The notes: generated by a model from the letters alone, not told the origin. 64,000 nt of DNA from Tagetes erecta (GCA_030867185.1 CM061492.1:43035584-43099583); one strand, 5' to 3'; numbered from the stretch's first letter, positions 12,751 to 25,596 are shown. Numbers and translations: made by a program.

Positions 12751-13312
12751 TGAAGGGTATTGTACCTAAACGGGCAAAACCCGACCCGCCTAACCCGGCC
12801 CGCCCACGTCAGCACCCTGACACGACAGGCCACGGGACGCCTCGAAAAAGGTCCTCAGATCTCTACCAATGAAATTCCACCTACCTGACAGTACCACCTT
12901 GTGCCAATACCCCAGCAGACATAGTGGTGCTGGGCGCATAACCTTAGTACAGCCCACTGCAACCAATGACCGTGATCCGTGCAAAATGTATGTCTCTCCA
13001 TTGGGCCCCACGCGCCAACGGCTAGAGAGCCCCAGTCAGGTGACTATATATATGTAATGTCCCCTCATCAGTAAGTCATGCTCTCTTTCACTATTTTTAT
13101 ACTAAGCCATACATATTCACTCTCATATACCAATATACTGATTCTCACGCCGAAGGGTTATCACGGAGAAACCACCCTTCGGTTCTTCGTGGTGCCTTAA
13201 CGCGTTGTTGCCTGTGCAGAAGGTTGACTCGCAAAGCTAGAAGATTAGAAGAACGGGAGATTCCTAGTTGATCCGGATTCGTTCTTGACCCGTGCTGGAA
13301 TTTGTATCAACA
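12751..13312 (+). mobile_element. Solo LTR (562 bp), Gypsy-like
   Basis: Begins TGAAGGGTATTG and ends TTGTATCAACA, flanked by an exact 5-bp duplication ACTAA (12746-12750 and 13313-13317). A TATATATA box at 13045-13052 is followed by transcript-leader-like sequence, so the LTR promoter should fire on the plus strand. The 3' part is GC-richer and contains a short inverted repeat (CCGAAGGG / CCCTTCGG, 13150-13181), a possible polyadenylation or packaging hairpin. The clade is not certain; a Tat-like Gypsy is possible. Short ORFs at 12790-13057 are fortuitous. Confidence 0.85.
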
Positions 13313-13317
13313 ACTAA

Positions 13318-13621
13318 CATATATATGTGCCCTTGGTTTTTACCATAAGAAATTAAGAAGTATAAAATACAATACATTTTAACGTACGTGTATTTTGCTC
13401 AGTTCCAAAAGGTTAACGATGAGTTATTGTTCGTTCACTCATTTGAACTTATGTGTCAACTACAACAGTGAGAACCATCCATGTAATTCTAATACTTATT
13501 GATCAAACATATGAAAAAGAAAATGTCCGAGTAAAACATGCTTCTTTCTTTAAATACTAAACAACTTGTTTTAGTAAATTGTCAATTCTAAGAACACTTA
13601 CGTGTCAAAAAGACCTTATAT
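13318..13621. other. Intergenic spacer, nothing recognised
   Basis: AT-rich sequence between a solo LTR and a foldback MITE. No coding or structural signal was seen. Confidence 0.4.
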
Positions 13622-13630
13622 TTTTTTAAA

Positions 13631-13982
13631 GGGTTATTGGATTTAATCACCTCCAACTATTGGTTATTGGCCGCTGTCACCCTCAAGTATCACTTTGGCC
13701 AATATAACTTCCAACTAAACACTTTGGTGTCCGTATCACCAAAAGTTAACAAAAAATTAACCAAAAGTGACTTGAATTGGTTAAATTTTTGTGATACGGT
13801 GTCTGTAACACCAAAAGCTAACCAAAAAATAATCAAAAGTTAACCAAAAGTGACTTGAATTGGTTGACTTTTGGTGATACGGACACCAAAGTGTTTAGTT
13901 GAGAGTTATATTGGCCAAAGTGATACTTGAGGGTGACAGCGGCCAATAACCAATAGTTGGAGGTGATTAAATCCAATAACCC
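13631..13982. mobile_element. Mutator-like foldback MITE
   Basis: The 352-bp element is almost one hairpin: its left arm (GGGTTATTGGATTTAATCACC onward, over 110 bp) returns inverted at the right end. The flanks share 9 bp, TTTTTTAAA (13622-13630 and 13983-13991), the duplication size of Mutator-like elements, although the flank is low-complexity. The interior holds repeated 'AACCAAAAGTGACTTGAATTGGTT' units. It shares its terminal GGGTTATTGGATTT with the element at 32601. Confidence 0.8.
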
Positions 13983-13991
13983 TTTTTTAAA

Positions 13992-16235
13992 CAACAGAAC
14001 TTTATAGGTTAGATTTTAGTTAAACGTAAATAAATATCAGTGTTTGGATTAGAATTTAGGATCTTCAGAAGAGGCAAAGTCCCCTAACTTCCCTTTAAAC
14101 CTTTACACCAAGAGATCGTTGGTAAAATAAAGAAATATTATGTTATCTATGATTATCTCATGTAGTATGCTACCCTCTAAAACTATTATTCAATTATTTA
14201 ACACCTTCTAATTTGGAAGGTCGGTGGCATGTAACCGACCACCCTCTTTCATGTGACCACCATCTATTCCAACTTAATCATCTACTTTGTTAATTTTACA
14301 ACTTTGACCCTCAACTCAACGTTGACATATTTACAACTTTGACCCTGACTATGACTTATAATCATTTTTGCCTCTTAAGATCTTGTCAATTTACTACTTT
14401 GACCCCCTACTCTACTTTTATATATATATTTATGACTTCAACCCCCCGACTTTGAGTTAGTTATCATTTTGGCCTTTAAGTTTGGATATATCTTTGTCTT
14501 TTAATATGTGACATATTATGACTTTACACCAACACGTACGAGACATAAAACTATTTATATCAACGCACGTGACAAAGTGATCACATACGCAAGATTCAGA
14601 CGTCGCATCACACGACCCTGTCTTATAGTGGTTAATGCTTGACTCTATTGGAGTCAAACATGATATCTTGGGAAAGTGAAGTTTGGTGAAAATTTCAAAA
14701 ACTAGCCCTCGTTATTAGCCCTTGTTGTCTATTTTCCTTGACCTAGGTTTTGCTTCCCAAACGTGCAACCTTTATTTCCTCATTTTCAAATTCATGACTT
14801 TCACCACACCTCCTCTTTTCATGTATCTATTTCATTTGGGGAAGAAGACCTTAACTAAATTTGTAAATCTCGGGTTTCGCTTTTGATCATTTCAAAACTC
14901 AAACCTTTTAATAAGTTATGATAAGTAGTGTCAATATCAAACGGTAGCAAGGTGTGTTATAAACATGGAGAAATGACAATGTGTAATAGAACGGTCTAAG
15001 TAAACCATATAAGATATCAGGATATTGTTTGTTTTGCTCCCAGTGAATCTTTCAAAAACTCATGGTTTTGTTTTAACCCAATAAATTACTCACTCACAAA
15101 ATAGACGTCCTGGCATACATGTTTTCCACCCTTTTGTAAAAAATGCTATGTTCTCCCCCACAACGAATGTGAGACTTTTAAATGGTATCAGCACCAGGGA
15201 TCAGATCGATGTGCAAGCAAGGGCTTCATAACGAGGGTAGAGATACAAGTCCACGGTTGTGGACAAGAAAAATGTAACTCACACAAAGAGAGAAAAACGT
15301 AAGTCCCATATCAGTTGAACGAAGGGAGAACGAAATCTTATAAATGGGTGAAACCTTCTCAACCAAAACACGTAACGCGTCTTGTCTGAGTGAGCAATTC
15401 GTCAAGTAAAAATAAAATTATGAGTTTTTTTATGGTAACCCATTAGAGACAAAGCATAAAGTATCCTTGCATAGTTAACTTTGAATGTTACATCGATTAT
15501 TACTTATTTATATGTAAGAACTTCTTTAATTTACAGATTATTATGAAATATCTATACATTTTACACTTTATAGTCATTACGATGGATGTAACCGATTTAC
15601 GGTGGGTTTTGAATCATGTCTACCCATTAGTATTTTTATATAACTAACATGTACCGAGCCACTGAGGTACACTTGAAACATGTGGATAGAAAACTATATG
15701 CTTTGGGGTTTATTCACTATATCCTTTGTTACTAAAAGATGGTTTTATGTCAAGCACATCACTGACTAGGTGTTTAACTACCAACTGATACGCAACAAAC
15801 AGTCATTTACATGCCTATAAACAGCCGTTAACATCAAGTGGTGGTGTATAAAGCCTAGGAACCTAACGTTATCATTTAACCGGACGACCAGATACAAGTG
15901 ATGATTCGAGTGTTACAAATGACGTAATATACACGCTTTTCTCGGCAACTTGATTCCTAACAAACAAAGGTCTCAAATTCCAACTACCTAGCACAAGCTA
16001 GATGATACCTGATTCTATTGTTAGCGGCGTATTGACAGGTCCTGTAAGTTTACTAGTAAGTGGTTCTCATGGACGCAAAAAGTAACAAAGCTATAAAGGC
16101 TCTCTATCTATACACTTTTTAACAAAAGTTTTGGACTTTCTATGCATTTACAACAAAAGTACACTTGTTTTCTAAAGATCAACAAACGAAGATATGATCT
16201 AAAAAAAGAAACATTGGATTATATGCTAACCTATA
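13992..16235. other. Intergenic DNA with a possible LTR remnant
   Basis: No gene is supported. A stretch at about 15180-15420 contains 'ATGGTATCAGCACC' and 'AAGTCCCATATCAGTTGAAC' followed by 'CTTATAAATGGGTG', the typical layout of a plant LTR (TATA-like box after the AAGTCCCA motif), so a degraded LTR element is likely there. No ends could be paired. The 3' end of the CAAX protease transcript probably lies just left of 16236. Confidence 0.4.
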
Positions 16236-19200
16236 TCAGGACACCTGCAATAGCTCCTTGATATCATATCCTTGAATCTACATGAATAAAAACAATACGA
16301 AAATTTTCAGCACCGGGATTTAGGCAAGACATTTCTGAAAAAATGTAACATTTCTATTTATAGGAATTGTTTATCTACAATCTAGTGAGTTGCCTATGTT
16401 AATATTCTCATTTCTGTAAATAAATTTATGATCTTGTTTCAGGCCCATGAGATTTGTTATTGTCTTTGTTAACGACCATTTACTACGTTTGACAAGTCGT
16501 CAAAGATGTCAAAGTGCAAGTGTTGAAATAGATGAGTAGGGTAATGGGATAATGAGTTTGGGTCAAAACAGGTTCACCCAACTTGCAAACAAAACTCACT
16601 CCTTTTTTCCATCTTTATGAATAGTTAATGTGCTGAAATGCTGAATATGATCTTGGTCGATTTTCTTAACTCTTAGCTAGCTTTATTCTATATTTAACAA
16701 GTTTGACCAGTAATAAATCTAATACACCCCGTATTGACCCGTTTCCATATAAATGGGTTGAATTTGGCACCTCTAAACTTATTGTTGGAAATTTACCTGA
16801 AGAAAGGTGAGCAACAAGATGACACCCGAGTTCCACAGAGCATGTATTGTTATAGGAGTGAGAAGATTGCGAGTTTGTGCATATGATAACCCCAAAGCAG
16901 TTCCTATGTTAATATTTTTACAAAAATTCATTCACAATCAGTTTTATTTTCAGTCTGCACCTCTCATAACTCATTTATGTGGTTCAAGGAGTACTTAAAA
17001 TAGGTCTCACAAGATGAAGGATCAAGAAAATGAAACCCAACATTTTCTTTTCAAATATTTCCTTCAATATACATACCGTTAAACCGTCATTAAAGTCCCA
17101 ACGTTTAAAAGAATATTAATTTCAGAACTAAGTTTTTAGCTTGGGGTGGGTTGGGGTTTAGGGAGAAGTAATACCAAGTATAAAGAGCTGTGGAAATTCT
17201 CCAGGGGTGAGATGTGCAGCTGAAAATACCGCAGCACTTATGACAATGGAAATGGGTGTCGGCAACCTGCAAAACACACACGCTCACTACATAGTAATAA
17301 TGAAAAGACCGACATACATACGTTTGAAGAGAATATATAAATGCACATATTAAAATGCTGTCATAATTATATAAGCTGCCTTAGGAAAAACAAACAAAAA
17401 AAGAATTTAGAACCTGAATAAACACTATACCACTTAGTAAGGGCCACCATAAGAAAGCCACGAAACACATTTTCTTCCAAAACCGGAGCTAGGACACCTG
17501 TGATGCCTACCAAGTATGCAGTGCTAAAACACAAACACACACAGTTATTCAACTTCAAATCATAAAACTCCATACAATAATATTCATATTTCAACCGAGA
17601 AAGATTGTAAGGAAAGTATCAGTAGTACCTGGCACCTGAGGATCCGATCAAAGGAAGTAAGCGAACAAGAGCATCAGTCTGGAAACAAGTAAATGAAGCA
17701 AAGTAAATTATTTCTAATACGTTAAATAATTACAGATATGTATTGTAGAATTTAGTTATATGATTAAAAAGCACTGACCTCTCTTTGAGGCGGTTCGCCA
17801 TTGAAAAAGGACATGGCAACTCCTGTAAGTGAAATTGTAATCAAAGCTCCAACAAGACCAATTACAGCCCATAATAGCCATCCTTTCTGAAGACTGAAAG
17901 GATCCCTCCAATCTAGAACACAAAGAAAAAAAAATCAATATGCCTGTACAGAACAAAAAAATCCAATATGCTAGACTTCAACAGAATAATATTTCATTAC
18001 AATTTACAAAGAAAGAAATTGTCAAAAATAATAGCAGAGCTGCTATAGAACATTGATAATTACCATAGCGATATACGTCATCAGGATTTTGTTCGCTTGT
18101 GTTGGTGATACTATAAAGTGTTGCAAGTACAACAGCTGTAGCAAAGCTGAAAACAAAAAAGGAACAAGAGAAATTAAATTCATCAAGACGAATTATAAAA
18201 TAAAACTTAGAAAAAAGAGAGGTCACACCGTCACACAAAGCCAGATTCAGGTATTCAGCAAATTCACTTAACATTTTCCAGTTTGGGATATGTTTAAGAA
18301 TAAATTTGCCGTTTCAACTACGTGAAGAAAACATGGATTATGTGTTTCATAGCTGGTTAACAAACTCAAAACTAACAAAAAAGGATGCTTGGAACCAAGC
18401 CCATAACTGTAACAAGAAAATAGAGCAAAATATAAAGGAAGAAAGCATACGCCTGGTCGAAAAACAGTATTTCAGCCTTCTCATCTAGACTTAATTCTGT
18501 GATTTGAACGCCAAGATACGGTAGAGCTGCTGACGCTATAAGCCCTGTCAAAACAAAACTGAATAAAGGATAAAGATAAACCTTCGATAAGAGATTAATG
18601 CCAGCTTCATGACACATACGATTACACCATTTCATGTAATATCAATCAAAGTTATCAAGCGTCACCTATTGACTAACAAAGATTAATGCATATGAGCATA
18701 TCACTTGGTAGAGCTTAGAATAACACCTTAATCCACAAGCAAGTGAGGTCAATGAAACAGTATACCACTCCCATGGTACATCCCATCTTTGCAGGATTGG
18801 CCACTGCAATTCACTTCCCTAGCGACAATTCCACCATTTTAGTCAGCATAAGAACATGAAAATCCAAAAATCTCACATAACCAATAACAAAAATAGTTCT
18901 TAATCCACTTATTAAGCAATTATCATCTAAAGAAAACAAGATTAAAAGACTTTTTGCTTCAAAATCGACACAATGTACCAAAATATCAAATTCATTCAAT
19001 GTGTAACTATGGATTAGCGTTCCTATTAACACCATTTAGGGTTGTTCAAATAGCTCAAAGCTCTGAGCTTGCTCGGAAAAAGCACAAAAAAGCTCACTCA
19101 AAAGCAGCTCATTTACAAACAAAGCCAAATCGAAGTGTTTATTTTTAGTTATATGGTGATTAGTGAATGTTGATTAGTCTAATTGTCATTTTGTAATAAC

Positions 19201-19924
19201 AGTAACTATATAAATTTTGATTTATACCCTATTTTCGCCAACATATAGTAAAATACCCAATAACATATGTTGTCCACTTACCAAAAGTAAGTCTATGAGT
19301 ATTCAAATAACTTGTGGTTTAAACCTACCTCCAAATCGGCTTGTGAGCCAACTCTCGGATCATATATGAACCAACCCGAGCTCGCCTCAGCTAGCTCGGT
19401 CCAGCTCGTATACAAACCAAGTCGAGCCGAGCTGAAACCTAGCTCGGATCATTTACAGCCCTATCTAATAAGTTTAAAACCTGATTTCAACTGAGAGATG
19501 TTGAAAACCCTAACTTCAACAACAAGTGTACTAATTCGAACATAATTAACTCAAATTCCTAATACAACAACACTACACAATTGCGAATTATTCATATCAT
19601 TCAACAACACATTACCTAACAATTTCAAAAACAACAAATTCAAATCACCTTAGCGTTTGAAGAACCATCTCTGGCTTTGTACGAACAAATCGAAGCCAAT
19701 CCTCTCTTCAAACCGTCACTGTTTCCGTAATAATGAAACCTCGAAGCTCGATTTGATAGATATTTCGACGTCAGAAAATCGTTACGGTTAAATCTGTGAG
19801 ATGCTCTGTGAGATGATTGAACTTGAATTAGGTTTTTGGATGAGTAAACGTGTGGTTTGAGAGATAGTGTGAATGATGAAGATTGAGATAACAATGATGC
19901 GCCGGTGGTGATCGGAAACGCCAT
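16236..19924 (-). CDS. CAAX/CPBP-family membrane protease, plastid-targeted
   Basis: A multi-pass intramembrane metalloprotease-like protein of the CPBP (ABI/CAAX) family. Ten exons join in phase: 19924-19649, 18803-18727, 18558-18451, 18146-18064, 17912-17779, 17678-17629, 17523-17431, 17266-17175, 16903-16797, 16277-16236; product 353 aa. The first ~80 residues are Ser/Arg/Lys-rich with few acids, typical of a chloroplast transit peptide. All CPBP motifs are present: EExxxR (E259, E260, R264 in APVLEENVFRGF), FxxxH (F288, H292 in FSAAHLTPGEFPQLF) and HxxxN (H325, N329 in IHALWN). Hydrophobic spans fit about seven to eight membrane segments. It matches what I recall of Arabidopsis At1g14270 in length and exon texture; the substrate is unknown. 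The donor after LTKW (17431) is chosen to keep KWLPTP in frame; an alternative downstream GT would break it. Intron 1 carries a repeat. Confidence 0.92.
19039..19461. repeat. Inverted-end repeat in intron 1 of the CAAX protease gene
   Basis: The left end GGGTTGTTCAAATAGCTC and the right end, reverse-complemented GGGCTGTAAATGATCCGAGC, are related and flanked by TA on both sides. The interior is rich in AGCTCGG/CCGAGCT words. This is the widespread plant 'GGGCTGTAAACGAGCC' family, non-coding. Superfamily not certain. Confidence 0.6.
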
Positions 19925-20499
19925 TGTTGTTAAGTTTTCCGGTGAGTTTGTGATTTGCAGAGATAAGGTTTGGATATTGAGAGAGATTATGTTTAAGTTA
20001 ACACCCTTCAAGTTTATGTTTGTAGCATTTTTAGTCACTCAACTTCTAGCGGTTTATAAAACCAGACATAAGACTCTTCAGAATGCAACGCGTGTTACTG
20101 ATCCGCCCCTTCAGCTGGTGTCATTGACCGTTAGGGGTGGGGATGTCCGTGCTCGTCTACGGTATGATTCGGTTTGAAGCTGTGAGATTGGTCAACGGTT
20201 TGGCTTTGTTGTTGGTTTTTTTCTTTACCTTTGGTTTGGCTTGTGGTCGACGGTAAAATATGGGGGTGTTTACGGTTCGGTTCGAGATCTTCAAACCGTA
20301 ACGAAAGGTTTGGATTGCGGTTTTCAGCAAGAGCCGGTTGTATTAACGACCAAACATGCGGATTTTAATATGTTTATTATTATAAAAAAATATTTTATAT
20401 CCTTACCTTTTAATATAACATAGAACCAAACAGTTTGAGAGCTTTAGTTCTATGATTTGGTAGCTTGGTGCCACGACTTTCGCTCGTGTTGTCATAAAT
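19925..20499 (-). promoter_or_regulatory. 5' flank of the CAAX protease gene
   Basis: About 0.6 kb between the start codon and retrotransposon sequence. It contains a partial copy of the 'GGGGGTGTTTACGGTTCGGTT' repeat (20263-20340), related to the element at 30397. No clear TATA box on the minus strand. The gene's promoter must lie here or in the adjacent transposon DNA. Confidence 0.4.
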
Positions 20500-20638
20500 C
20501 AAATCAAACTTCTCGGAATCCGGAAGCAATAAAATAGTTTATAAAGCTTGCAACTTTCGCTCGTGTTGTCATAAATCATTACTTTCGAAGGGTCAAGGCT
20601 GAACTTAGAACAAATCTAATTGTCGTACGTGAGTCAGC
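20500..20638 (+). mobile_element. Truncated left LTR of an older Gypsy-like element
   Basis: From about 20526 the sequence (AGTTTATAAAGCTTGCAACT, CTCGTGTTGTCATAAATC, GGTCAAGGCTGAACTTAGAAC) is colinear with the right LTR at 30346-31083. It is cut at 20638 by the insertion of the 20639-28255 element and continues at 28256-28277 (TCAGCTATATAAATCTGTGACA), directly before a TGGTATCA primer-binding site. The upstream part of this LTR is missing or unrecognisable; the left limit is approximate. Confidence 0.65.
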
Positions 20639-23295
20639 TGTCACACCCCGACCGATGGCGGAAACGTCGGGGCGGATGCTAGTGAGTAGATTGCTCGTAG
20701 CTCATGGTACTAAAATGATTAAATAATATTAAATCCAATATTCAGTTAACAAGTACATTAATCACAGAGACAATTAATCAAAACATAATAGATAACTTTT
20801 TATTAAACTAGGTCCATGGATCCTATGTGAGAAGCATCTTGAGATATTCGACTACGCTGTAACACCTGAAATCATGTGAAAATAGTATTTGTCAGCTAAC
20901 GAATTAGCTGGTGAGTAAACACAGGTTTGCATACATACGTATATATATATATATAATGATTTAAAATGATTGAAATGATTAAAATGAATAAAATGATTCA
21001 ATTCCATGTCATGCTAATACCTATCATGCAAAAAGTGTATCACATCCGATAAATCGAGTGCACAATCAAACCTAGATGACTGCAGCCACTTAATCACACA
21101 GATTAAGCCGTAATGAGCAAAAGCATATGTCGGTTACAATCACCACGCGTGTATGTAAATGGGGTGGGCTTGTCAGGCCAAATAGTACTATTATTGATAA
21201 CCGTTGGTTTGAATAAATTAATGATTGTGCTAGAATAAATGTTTATCAACCTATGAAACACATAATTGCAAGTAATAACACACATGAATTGAATTGAATT
21301 GAATATGATGAACCAAATGAATAAACCGAATAAAATGAATAAAAATGATAAAACATGATTTAATAGATAACATGATTTCACCCCAAAGAATAAAACGAGA
21401 AAAGGGGCTATGAATACTCACTTGGATTGCTAACAAGCAAGCGATGTTGACTAATTATGCAACTTGAACCAGGGAACCGAGAGGTCTCCATGAAAGTCAA
21501 TCTAAAGAATGATGTCTTTAGTTAAAATAAAGAACTTAGGGTTTTCTAAGGATGATTCGGAAATTTAGGTTTTTATCAAAAATTTGGGGTTTTCGATATA
21601 AGAATAAATTAGTTATATTAAGTATTAAATGATGATTTGAAATACATTATCCAAAAATAATTCATTTGAATAAAACTAGTTATATCGTATTGTAACAATT
21701 AATAAATGAATAAATATTATAACATATATAATGATTTAACTTAATTCATTTTAAAACCATGTAATTATAACTAAATGCATAGAATACTTATAGTCTTTTT
21801 GAGAATTTAAAAATGTTATCTAATAACTAAACGTAACAACCCAAATAATATTTAATTAAATATAAGGTAGATCAAATGTCATTTCTTTGTTTATTATAAG
21901 TGTTATTTATAAAACATATAACAAGGTTAATAAAAACTTATTACTATTATATATTTTTTTAAAATGCTATATTAATCGATTTATAGTATTATGGAGATTA
22001 GAATCAGTTGCAAATTGATTAAATCGTGAAAAATCGTAAACAAATTGGGTTTGCTCGGATTCAAACCCGAGTCCCCATCCTAAAACTTGCGTGATTTAAC
22101 AACTATACAAGGTTAGTTTCTTGAACATTAATCCAAATGAAATAACTAAAATACTTTTATGTTTGAATACCCCAAATCTGATTATAAACCCTAATTTCAC
22201 GATCGAAGGAGACGAATCTGTAACAAAATCAAACCTAGGGCTATTGTTCACCATGTAATTACGAGTATAAGGGTATAACTAATTACCTTAATTGATGCTG
22301 AATCGGAAAGGAACTAGTTCAAGACAAGGTCGATGCTATTGGGGATCGATACCAGAAATTTCACGTGTTTGGAATGAATCAGAGGGTATGGATAGATAAA
22401 ACGAATGGTATGGTTGCTTTGCTCAAGTTAAATAAGTTTAATTTGATCTTTAAATATTCGAACGAACATAGAGTTGATTTCGGAGATGATTGGCATCAAA
22501 TTTAGATAATTTCTGTGATTGGTGTTTGATCAATGGTTGTTATGACTCGAAACTATTACGGAAAAGATGCAGATAACGAAATCGATTTAAACACGAGATT
22601 TCCGGGATATATTTTGATTTTTTGCCGAGATTTGCGATCGGTTAAACAACAATTAGATGGGTTTAGCGATTAAGACGTAATTGAAGTTGGTCTAGCGTTC
22701 GAAACTGGTAAAATGACGTATTAGAGCGGTTTAGTTGATTTAAAACTCCCTTATTTTGAGTTACAAGGTGCACCGGAGCTCGCTGCCGGAGTTGCCGGAG
22801 GAGCTGCCGGACTTACGAGGGTCACAGGGTGGAGTTTGGGATTGTTTAATAAATTTGCACTAAGGTCCCTGAGATTTGATATTGTTATTATTTATACTTA
22901 AAACTTGTTAAAATTAGTTTCAAAGCTGACATTTTCAACCCAAAGTTAAATTTAACTTTAACTTAACCAACTAAACTAGTCTAGTTAACTTTATAACTTT
23001 TATAAACTTTATAGATTTAGAGTTTATATAATTACAATGCTATTTGATGCCAAGTCCATGTCTCTTGGTATTAAACGTGGATTTATCTATAACCTCCTTT
23101 TTTTTAAGTTACAAATTTATTAATTTATAATTAATCATTATAAATAACGATTAAATAATTTAAATAACAACTCATGGGTTTTAACTTTTAACTTAGTTTA
23201 TGTCCTTGGTGACAAGAATAACATGTATAATTTGAATGGTTTGGTTTGAATTTAAGTCGGATTTGGCTCAAATTTCATTCGGGGCAAATGTTACA
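20639..23295 (-). repeat. LTR of the LARD-like element (3' LTR in its sense)
   Basis: 2657 bp, from TGTCACACCCCGACCGATGG to GGGGCAAATGTTACA. A run of AT dinucleotides at 20940-20954 is one unit shorter than in the other LTR; otherwise the copies look identical. A tRNA-like segment lies at 22046-22105. The 92-codon ORF at 21103-21381 occurs identically in both LTRs and shows no domain. Confidence 0.93.
22046..22105 (-). ncRNA. tRNA-like segment in the LTR (copy 1)
   Basis: On the minus strand a perfect T arm, CTCGGGTTTGAATCCGAG, includes a B box (GGTTTGAATCC). The upstream A-box region (near 22105) is weak. It holds the same relative place as the better preserved tRNA-like segment in the solo LTR at 10688. 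An identical copy lies at 27006-27065 in the other LTR. Confidence 0.5.
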
Positions 23296-23310
23296 GTCAC
23301 CCCTCCTTTA
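23296..23310 (-). other. Polypurine tract of the LARD-like element
   Basis: Reverse-complemented this reads TAAAGGAGGGGTGAC and abuts the LTR at 23295. Its place fixes the element's orientation as minus. Confidence 0.75.
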
Positions 23311-24527
23311 GGGAATTTCGTCCCGAAATTTGATTAACGTTAGTTTCAATAAAGCTTATGATGAATCAAATGGGATTTAATGAGGTAGTTCTTAGGGATT
23401 TAATTTCTGTAGTTCATTTAACTCTCTGAGTCTCGTTTATTTAACATAGTTAGCGTACTAAGGAGGCTAGGTGAACAATTTGAAAAGAGGTTGGAATAAT
23501 TGATTTATAGCTACTCATGCTCAGATTGAAATAGAACTTGACTCTAGATTTAATGTGCAAATAAATGAATAGATTGAATTAATGTGATCAATAACACGAA
23601 TAAACGAATAAAGAGTAATGAATAAAGGAATAAAGTGAATAAACATGTCAATAAAATGAATGATCGAAATGAGTAATATGAATAAAATGCGGCTCAACTT
23701 TAAAAGTTGTCCATGATAATGAGTTTTCCATCGTAAATGTACTAACGTTATCTAGCTCGCTCGAGTTGAACAAGAATACGTCCACCCCGAGAAGTTGAAT
23801 CACCAACGTGAGCACTAGATGTTGCTAATGAATGATCAATGAAAAATCCAAGGGAAACATTGTTTGAATAGCAATAGGTCAAGGTCCAGAAGTTACACAA
23901 ACTTCACTGGACATAGGCAACACATCATTTGATGACGTGATAAGTACACTTATATATAGGATGTACCAGCGGCGTATCCACCATGTCCTTATCACCCCAC
24001 ATTTGTCGTGTTGTCCAAAACACACGACAAAACTTACTATGACTTGCATGCACCGGCTTTTGTAATCCCGTGTGCACCCGCAATTACACTAGCCTTTGCA
24101 TGGTCCGCATAGTTCATTCCGTCATGCGCGGGTCTAAGGGACAGAAAAAAAAATTTCAAACAAAAGGCAGATAGTTATGCATATAAGTTCTAATTTCATG
24201 TTCGAGTAGTTAAGTTCATTGATATATGAGAAATCTTGTTTGTAGTTATCATGTTTATAATGATCATGTTTTATACCTAGGAAATAACCACACTCATGTT
24301 AAATCGAGTTCATAAATGTGCGATTATCGGATGCATGTAAAATCAGTTTTCATAGAATGATAGGAGAATCAAAATCATGTATAATCATGTTTTTTTCTAG
24401 GTTGTGGGTAATCACGTTAACGGAAAAAATGAATAGATTACCGAGTTCTTAAAAGATTAAGTTTATGGGGAGTCTAGTTTACATGGAATCACATTGTATG
24501 AACACATTTATTTATATTAAAAAAAAT

Positions 24528-24560
<33 letters not shown>

Positions 24561-25580
24561 TTATAAAGAAATGATGTATATTCAGGTTTTAAAAAATTGA
24601 GTGATCATATTCATAGATAATATAATTAATTGAATAGATAAAAAAATCTAGGAAGGATGAAACTTTTAAGAAGTCGAGTTTGTGCAATGTCACATTCAAA
24701 GTTTATTGATAAAATATGTGTGAGATAATTAATAGATTTATGATGAATTTGATGATATGTTTATGAATTATTCAAGAATTTGATGATGAGGTTATGATTA
24801 AATAGAACTTGTAATTTAGTGGATATAGAAAACGTTTATTATAAGTTTATATTTATAAAGGATCATTATTGAAATTTGATAGTGAGCTTATCAAAATAAT
24901 TGTATTGAGGATTTTTTTTTTATAAAGAAATGAGAAGTAATTAGGAATACGAGATAATGAAATCATGTTGAGATATTCCGAGTGTAGACGTTTAGTTCGC
25001 AAACCGCACGAATACGTTGACTTATCAAAGTAATAAATTCAATAACCTTATTGAAGACGTGGCTACCTATAAGTGGATACTCACCCCGAGGGTTCCCAGG
25101 TAAGGTAACGGATCCACCAGATGATTTGGATTTATATGAGTACCTTTTCCTAGACAGAACACCCGGGGTACAGGTACCAACTCTTCCAGTATTGCACGTG
25201 TTCGGTTATGAAACTTAGACTTTCACAAGATTTGAAACTGATAAATAAAAATATTGAGTTTGGAAGTTGATGAAGAAATTTGAAAATCATGAATAAATTT
25301 TTTTAATTTAATTATGTGAATCGATTAGGAAATCGATTTGGATAAGGCATAAGCCATGGAGTTTTGAAGTTCATATGATTGATAATGACTTAATGAGAGT
25401 TTAGTTAGTGTAATAAGAGGTAAACAGAAGTCATATATAAGCATATCGTGTGTGTAAACAAGTAAGCATGTAAGCAAACAACATGAATTAACAAGTAATG
25501 ACATGAGATGACTCATGTTTTAGGTGCTTAGTTATAGACTAGGTCATTCCATTTCTAATAACCTAATTCCCTATAACCAT

Positions 25581-25593
25581 GGCTCTGATACCA
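25581..25593 (-). other. Primer-binding site (initiator tRNA-Met)
   Basis: Reverse-complemented it reads TGGTATCAGAGCC, the classical plant initiator tRNA-Met primer site, three bases from the LTR at 25597. It marks the right LTR as the 5' LTR. Confidence 0.88.
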
Positions 25594-25596
25594 ATC

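Larger units (their letters stand above)
23296..25596 (-). repeat. Internal non-coding domain of the LARD-like element
   Basis: 2.3 kb without coding capacity. It contains a (TTA)n microsatellite at 24531-24560, AT-rich stretches with ATCATGTT-like repeats around 24240-24420, and a few GC-richer blocks near 24060-24140 and 25080-25200. These blocks might be packaging or gag-derived remnants, but no frame can be read through them. Confidence 0.7.

Noticed and set aside
12790..13057. Overlapping ORFs on both strands
   Set aside because: They lie in the solo LTR at 12751-13312, where GC-richer sequence lengthens random frames; no domain is recognisable.
13637..13843. A 68-codon ORF in the foldback MITE
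   Set aside because: It is the translation of an inverted repeat arm (VSVSPKVNKKLTKSDLNWLN repeated), not a protein gene.
21103..21381. A 92-codon minus-strand ORF, repeated exactly at 26063-26341
   Set aside because: The perfect repetition only reflects the two identical LTRs. The peptide is Ile/Phe-rich without domain, and translation of an AT-rich LTR gives such frames by chance.
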